64,000 bases of DNA from CALINF01 sp039990395 (GTDB taxonomy: Bacteria > Pseudomonadota > Gammaproteobacteria > Pseudomonadales > Halieaceae). Both the position numbers and the translations under genes were made by a program. The DNA lies in NCBI GenBank assembly GCA_039990395.1, contig JBDXFZ010000139.1, positions 465,216 to 529,215 of the forward strand. Reading direction: 5' to 3'. Positions within the stretch are counted from its first letter, which is position 1. Every line of letters starts with the position of its first letter. Positions 60,103 to 64,000 of the stretch are shown piece by piece. Under the pieces are notes generated by a model. That model ran no database searches and was not told the origin of the DNA. It saw only the letters and a list, made by a program, of their open reading frames with translations.

Positions 60103-60954
60103 CTACCAGTCCTGGTACTTTTTTGATACAGAGTCATCTTTTTCCAGAATAACACCATAATATCCGTCAAAATGTAACTTTCTCCAAAGGAAACGCATGG
60201 CTGATAACGGATTTTTCTTGGGATACTGTGTATATCTGATACTTTTTACAATACTCCAACCAGAAAATCTAAAGATCAGATCCCAATCGTCTGGTGATAG
60301 TTCAAAAATATGTGTCGTCTCTGCATTAAAAGCCTGCGTCAAGTCGCCTCGCCCACGCACTTGATGTAAACCTACACGACTTCGATGTAAATAAGGTACG
60401 GTGATAACGAAATAATCACACTCGCTTTTTTTAGCCATACTATGAAGGAAGCTAACTGGATCAAATAAATGCTCAAGCATTTGAAAAGAAAGTGCGATAT
60501 TTGCTTGATCATTAAAGTCAGGATGCTCATGAAGAGATTCCGCTCGTGACTCAATTGCTTGAAGCCCCTTATCTCTAATTTTGGCAACTGCAACCGGATC
60601 AAGGTTTACTGACAGCATGTTTATATTATCTTTCCCATATATGTCCTGAAGATATCTAAGATGTGTTCCTGATGAATCACCGATGTCTACAATGGTTGGT
60701 ATCTTGGCATTGTGTTTAGAAAAGAGTGAGATTGCATGCTTTGCAATTGCAATCTGAAAAGAATGCAAACATCTCATATTGTAAAGCCAGTAACCTTCGT
60801 CGTGTCTGACAGATGTGTATTGATCGGCCAGATCCGGCACAATCACCTGAAGTCTATTTCTTATTTCTAATAGTGATTGCTCTTTACAGGCGCTATCAAG
60901 AGACAGCTTCATAAGGCCAAAGCACAAATCTCTTAAACTTTCTCGAATAGACAT
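60103..60954 (-). CDS. Class I SAM-dependent methyltransferase
   Basis: 283 residues. The SAM-binding motif I is PTIVDIGDSSGTHLRYL at about 95-111. Acidic motif II is NMLSVNLDPVAV, then ANIALSFQMLEHLFDPVSFL is the post-II/III region. A YFVITVPYLHRSRVG strand and ETTHIFELSPDDWDLIFRFSGW complete the fold. It is a soluble enzyme. The location in an AT-rich glycan locus suggests methylation of a sugar or glycan end, but the acceptor is unknown. The FkbM gene lies 76 nt further down the same strand. Confidence 0.82.
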   Translation of the reverse strand: MSIRESLRDLCFGLMKLSLDSACKEQSLLEIRNRLQVIVPDLADQYTSVRHDEGYWLYNMRCLHSFQIAIAKHAISLFSKHNAKIPTIVDIGDSSGTHLRYLQDIYGKDNINMLSVNLDPVAVAKIRDKGLQAIESRAESLHEHPDFNDQANIALSFQMLEHLFDPVSFLHSMAKKSECDYFVITVPYLHRSRVGLHQVRGRGDLTQAFNAETTHIFELSPDDWDLIFRFSGWSIVKSIRYTQYPKKNPLSAMRFLWRKLHFDGYYGVILEKDDSVSKKYQDW

Positions 60955-61030
60955 TCCATCTCCCCAATTATTCTGTCGATCACGATTGATATAAATTCGT
61001 GGACAATTATTTATGATGCCTGTCGTATTT

Positions 61031-61975
61031 TCACCAAACTATCTTTTTGATCTTTGGCTGAAACTCTATACTAATGTCAGCACTATTGAGTCTTTCTCTA
61101 ATAAAGTTAGGGTCTTTGATGAACAGCGTATTATCAGAATAATTGCTTGCCCTATCGAGCTTTCTTAGATCGTTTGTAGAATAAACATAGTCGTATGGAT
61201 GAAACCCATATTCTTCTAGCATCACTATGATAGCGCAGTCGTCAAAACCTCTCGATAAAGATTGAGAATTTATTTCCAACAAGACCGCCGCGCAATTTTC
61301 ATTGCTTAATATTTCTCGAGCACCCAGTAAAACTTCGAATTCAAAACCTTCCACATCAATTTTCAAAAATATTTTGTTATAGTTCTCAATACATATCCCA
61401 CTATCCAAATCGATCTGATCTATTGAAATGGCGCCTTTGCCGTAATTAGTTGTTATCTTATTTCCAACGTCAAGGTCGCAAGTTAATTGGACCCTACCTT
61501 TATCCTTTCCCACAGCCAAACAAAAGCAGTCAACTGCATCACTCAAATTATTATTTATTACGTTACTCTTTAACATCGAATAAGTACTTGGTACAGGCTC
61601 AAAAGCGGCGACTTTACTATTTTGAATGCTTGAAATCAGGATGCTATACAACCCTATGTTAGCTCCTACATCTATAAAAAGATCTTCACCACGCAATAGG
61701 CTTGCCATAAGCCTCATATCGCGATACTCGTACAATCCAAAATAATATGTATAGCTAACGCCAACATTGCTAAAAGATCCAGTTAAGAAAGTATTTCCTA
61801 CAAAAGACACTGATACAGATCGTGAAAACCTCACGATAGTCTGCCAAACAAGCCACCTAAAAAATGCTCGAAATCTTGCATTCTGATTTAGCGGGTGATT
61901 TATAATCCTGCTTATATTGTCTTTTTGCCTGAATACTTTCTGCATGGCCAATTTTAATGATTTTTTTGTAATCAT
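61031..61975 (-). CDS. FkbM-family methyltransferase
   Basis: 314 residues from the ATG at 61975; the frame is open to 61990. The family core is visible: EDLFIDVGANIGLYSILISS (SAM motif I), VAAFEPVPSTYSMLKSNV, then FLKIDVEGFEFEVLLGA and AAVLLEINSQSL. FkbM-type enzymes O-methylate sugars and other metabolites. The N-terminal 90 residues are basic and may contact the membrane or acceptor. Very AT-rich codon use compared with the first half of the window suggests recent acquisition. Confidence 0.87.
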   Translation of the reverse strand: MITKKSLKLAMQKVFRQKDNISRIINHPLNQNARFRAFFRWLVWQTIVRFSRSVSVSFVGNTFLTGSFSNVGVSYTYYFGLYEYRDMRLMASLLRGEDLFIDVGANIGLYSILISSIQNSKVAAFEPVPSTYSMLKSNVINNNLSDAVDCFCLAVGKDKGRVQLTCDLDVGNKITTNYGKGAISIDQIDLDSGICIENYNKIFLKIDVEGFEFEVLLGAREILSNENCAAVLLEINSQSLSRGFDDCAIIVMLEEYGFHPYDYVYSTNDLRKLDRASNYSDNTLFIKDPNFIRERLNSADISIEFQPKIKKIVW

Positions 61976-62478
61976 AAAATACCTGCACAATTTCTAAATT
62001 CCATTATTTCTTTACGGACCTCAATTAGTCTATTTAGTTATGAGAGCGATTCGCGTTCCCTTTTATCGTATCCAGTAGATCTTATTTACAATGACCAAAG
62101 TCAATTCAGATTTCGCGGCGTGAACTCAGATAATCTTTATCTCGGGAAATGTTGTAATAATGATCTAACAATTGTTTATATTCCTAATCTGTAGCCCCTC
62201 GATAGTAGGATTACGCTCAGTTTGAATAGGCTCGGGTATTCAGGAGACCTCTTTCCTTAAGAAAATATCTTAGTGCCAGGTGCAAGCCACTGTTCGCCCA
62301 AAATGCGCATATGAGAGTGCGATTGTCTTGATTAGGCCTGAAGTTATCAACAACAAGGACATTGGAAACCCTAAGTTCAATTGAATACTCCAAAATTGTC
62401 GCTGTGGTCTGGTACAAATAACAACGTCTTCATGGATCTATTAGTTACCTTCCCCGAACAAGTTGGAGGACGTATCCT

Positions 62479-62604
62479 ATGAGTAGCAAAGGGACTCAGA
62501 CGGTGCTGCCTGAATCCAACAAAACGGTCGCCCACAAATGGGGCGTTTCAAAAAGTAGCGTGCGATGGCGCAGAAACGCTTTTTTTTTAGATTGCTTGCA
62601 ATAA
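62479..62604 (+). other. Short structured unit: 41-codon frame ending over a terminator
   Basis: This is in the 715-nt gap between the FkbM and Wzy-like genes. An ATG at 62479 follows GGAGG by 9 nt and opens a 41-codon frame with an HTH-like segment (TVAHKWGVSKSSVRWRR). The frame runs through the hairpin and T-run at 62543-62588. A second hairpin (CGCCC/GGGCG) lies just upstream. It may be a small RNA or the 5' remnant of a transposase-like gene. The rest of the gap shows nothing recognisable. Confidence 0.3.
62543..62588 (+). terminator. Rho-independent terminator-like hairpin
   Basis: GCGTTTC at 62543-62549 and GAAACGC at 62573-62579 are perfect complements, followed directly by nine T residues (62580-62588). 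The 23-nt loop is long but has GC-rich internal pairing potential. It would end rightward transcription. Confidence 0.55.
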
Positions 62605-62690
62605 ACTCGATTTACTTACGGAGTATTAGCTTTCCCAATTTAAGCATTTCGATGTCACACCATACTTAAATGGATTGAATTCAAAAATAC

Positions 62691-63863
62691 TCACATGACA
62701 ACCTGTCCTCGCCTTGCACTGTGAGTTTCATAGAGAGAAGCCGCGAGAAGAATGTATAAATGCGGACTTGAGATATTGTCAGATAACGCGAATAAGACTA
62801 AAAGGAAGAGTACAAAGTACCCATTTCCCACAACGCCCAAAATCAGTAATAGTAGAAGAATCGGTAACACACAAATAATGCCATTTGCCGCAACGTAGGC
62901 ACCTAGGAATGACTCAAACCCCGGAGGCACTCTACCATCCATCCATGCTGATTTAGCGCCTATGGAGGACACACCTACGCCAAGTGGTTCAGAAAAAAAA
63001 GTAAGGAAACCCTGAATCAGTCCCTGAAGGTGTAAAAGAACAGAACTAATGTTTCTGCTGGCCATGCCGGCAAGTGAGTCGAAGCCCTTAGAGTGCATTA
63101 AGTACGCGATCGCAAGGGATAACGAGAGCAGAATAATGTACGCATAAGCAGCGTATTCAGGTCGAGTTTTTACTTGACGGGGCCTCAGGATTATAAGAAG
63201 TTGGCCCAAGAGCGCAATTTTTGCAAATGTTGCAATGGTAAATATAAAAACGCCCAGACTAATCTCACGAGATTTGGGTACTATCATCATTGTTGTTAAT
63301 GCGAAAAACGCTCCTTGAACAGGGTTAAACGCAACTGTCGGAAGCCGATAGCTGCCCAGCAATCCTCCCAAGTAACCAACGCTTGTTCCTTTCATTGACA
63401 TGTACTCGCCAAGTAACCCAATGTACTGAAATCGCAATTCACTGCTTAAAGAAAGTATGACTAATTCCAAAGCGCTAAGTACCCAAAACAGTTTGATACA
63501 CTTTGAAAGTCTTTCAGAGCAACTTCCCGTCACGGTAGAAAGGCATCCGGGATTCCGTACGCCATGCAGCGCTACTAGGCTCACTAAAAACGGAAACGCA
63601 ACAAAATTTCTCAGCCTGCTCAAAGAGTCTAGGCTAGACATGTTAAAAAGTGCATAAGAGAGTGTTATTGCAGAGATGGCAGCACAAAAAATTGCCAAGT
63701 CTCTATGGGCTTTGTAAACAGCGTAAACAATACAGAAAACTATCAGGATATCTCGTATGTAGAGGATTTTAGTATCCCAAAGTACCAAGGAAAACAGCCC
63801 TGATAGGATTCCCAATAAGCAAGATATATAAAATATCAGAGGAAGCTGCTTCTCAGTACGCAC
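62691..63863 (-). CDS. Wzy-like polymerase / O-antigen ligase-type membrane protein
   Basis: 390 residues with 10 to 11 TM helices. Periplasmic loops include LLGEYMSMKGTSVGYLGGLLGSYRLPTVAFNP and FFSEPLGVGVSSIGAKSAW. The second resembles the NPxxGxG element of O-antigen polymerases, but no firm family signature is present. The adjoining methyltransferases and acyltransferases make a surface-glycan polymerase the best reading. AT-rich and leftward, its start lies 10 nt after the stop of the partial gene at the window edge. Confidence 0.68.
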   Translation of the reverse strand: MRTEKQLPLIFYISCLLGILSGLFSLVLWDTKILYIRDILIVFCIVYAVYKAHRDLAIFCAAISAITLSYALFNMSSLDSLSRLRNFVAFPFLVSLVALHGVRNPGCLSTVTGSCSERLSKCIKLFWVLSALELVILSLSSELRFQYIGLLGEYMSMKGTSVGYLGGLLGSYRLPTVAFNPVQGAFFALTTMMIVPKSREISLGVFIFTIATFAKIALLGQLLIILRPRQVKTRPEYAAYAYIILLSLSLAIAYLMHSKGFDSLAGMASRNISSVLLHLQGLIQGFLTFFSEPLGVGVSSIGAKSAWMDGRVPPGFESFLGAYVAANGIICVLPILLLLLILGVVGNGYFVLFLLVLFALSDNISSPHLYILLAASLYETHSARRGQVVM

Positions 63864-63872
63864 GATGGTCCC

Positions 63873-64000
63873 TCAGTCGTCTACTTTGTAAGAAAATGAG
63901 CTGTCCTTTTGAATCTCATAAAAAAGCGCTTCAATATCATGACTTCGAAAAAAATTGCGGCCTTCACATTTGCTGATCTGAAAGATGAAGGAGGCTTCCG
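63873..64000 (-). CDS. 3' end of a gene cut by the window edge
   Basis: The last 42 codons of a leftward gene are present, ending ...NFFRSHDIEALFYEIQKDSS then FSYKVDD and a TGA. Composition is protein-like and AT-rich, like its neighbour, and only 9 nt separate it from the next gene, implying one operon. The family cannot be identified from this tail. Confidence 0.55.
   Translation of the reverse strand, partial: EASFIFQISKCEGRNFFRSHDIEALFYEIQKDSSFSYKVDD

Noticed and set aside
62217..62417. A 66-residue leftward frame in the AT-rich gap.
   Set aside because: It resembles no protein, has no good ribosome binding site and lies in sequence without conserved features; probably chance.
1..64000. 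tRNA, rRNA, CRISPR and prophage structural genes.
   Set aside because: No cloverleaf, rRNA-like block, regular spaced repeat or phage structural protein was recognised anywhere in the window; the recombinase and XRE genes alone do not make a prophage.

Overview
The window looks like a chromosomal segment of a Gram-negative gammaproteobacterium. Supporting signs are outer-membrane polysaccharide export, lipoprotein and Tat-type signals, LysM/FecR and CHASE2 sensors, sigma-54 promoters and moderate GC. A marine Cellvibrionales/Halieaceae-like host would fit, but that is inference from gene content only; there is no rRNA or other marker gene. I see no tRNA, rRNA or CRISPR array.

Region 1 (1-18.4 kb) is ordinary metabolic chromosome: a coiled-coil protein, a glutathione transferase, a NhaC/YuiF-type antiporter, an HxD Fe/2-oxoglutarate oxygenase of the ArpA/BesD type, a serine beta-lactamase-like hydrolase, a CHASE2-GGDEF-EAL protein overlapping a LysM-FecR protein, a concentrative nucleoside transporter, an SDR, a divergent M19 dipeptidase, a 5'-truncated glutathionyl-hydroquinone reductase relic, a KefB-type antiporter and a Tat-exported PhoD-like phosphatase.

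Region 2 (18.5-39.8 kb) is the centrepiece: a Wzx/Wzy-type exopolysaccharide locus coupled to an exosortase. Two long divergent operons leave a 0.4-kb control region at about 29.9-30.3 kb. The leftward operon encodes a pyruvyl transferase, flippase, FrhB-like protein, polymerase, two glycosyltransferases, an Alg14-like subunit, an exosortase (Cys194/Arg245/His260), an unknown membrane-anchored partner and a 113-residue protein with a signal peptide and a C-terminal sorting-type tail, which is the likely dedicated substrate. The rightward operon starts with an unusual fusion of an initiating phosphoglycosyl transferase to a Wza-type export lipoprotein. It continues with an Alg13-like subunit, an acetyltransferase, a glycosyltransferase, a Wzc-like copolymerase with a degenerate kinase P-loop, and three phosphorelay proteins. 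Both operons, and an asparagine-synthetase-like gene that converges on the substrate gene, have textbook sigma-54 -24/-12 promoters. Copies of the palindrome TCGCAAWTTGCGA lie upstream, which suggests control by one enhancer-binding protein.

Region 3 (39.9-50.8 kb) carries a Rieske oxygenase, an LtaS-like membrane sulfatase followed by a sulfotransferase, a CRTAC1/UnbV-type lipoprotein, a DUF3604 protein and a secreted M20 amidohydrolase.

Region 4 (50.8-55.3 kb) is a decayed mobile patch: an IS6-type transposase fragment, a RAYT-type transposase bounded by inverted repeats, a gene of unknown function split by an in-frame TAA, an XRE regulator, and a tyrosine recombinase inactivated by a TAA and a 1-nt deletion.

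Region 5 (55.3-64 kb) is AT-richer and looks like part of a second surface-glycan locus: a GT-C-like membrane protein, an acyltransferase-SGNH protein, an acyltransferase-3 protein that probably uses an ATT start, two methyltransferases, a Wzy-like protein and the 3' end of a further gene.
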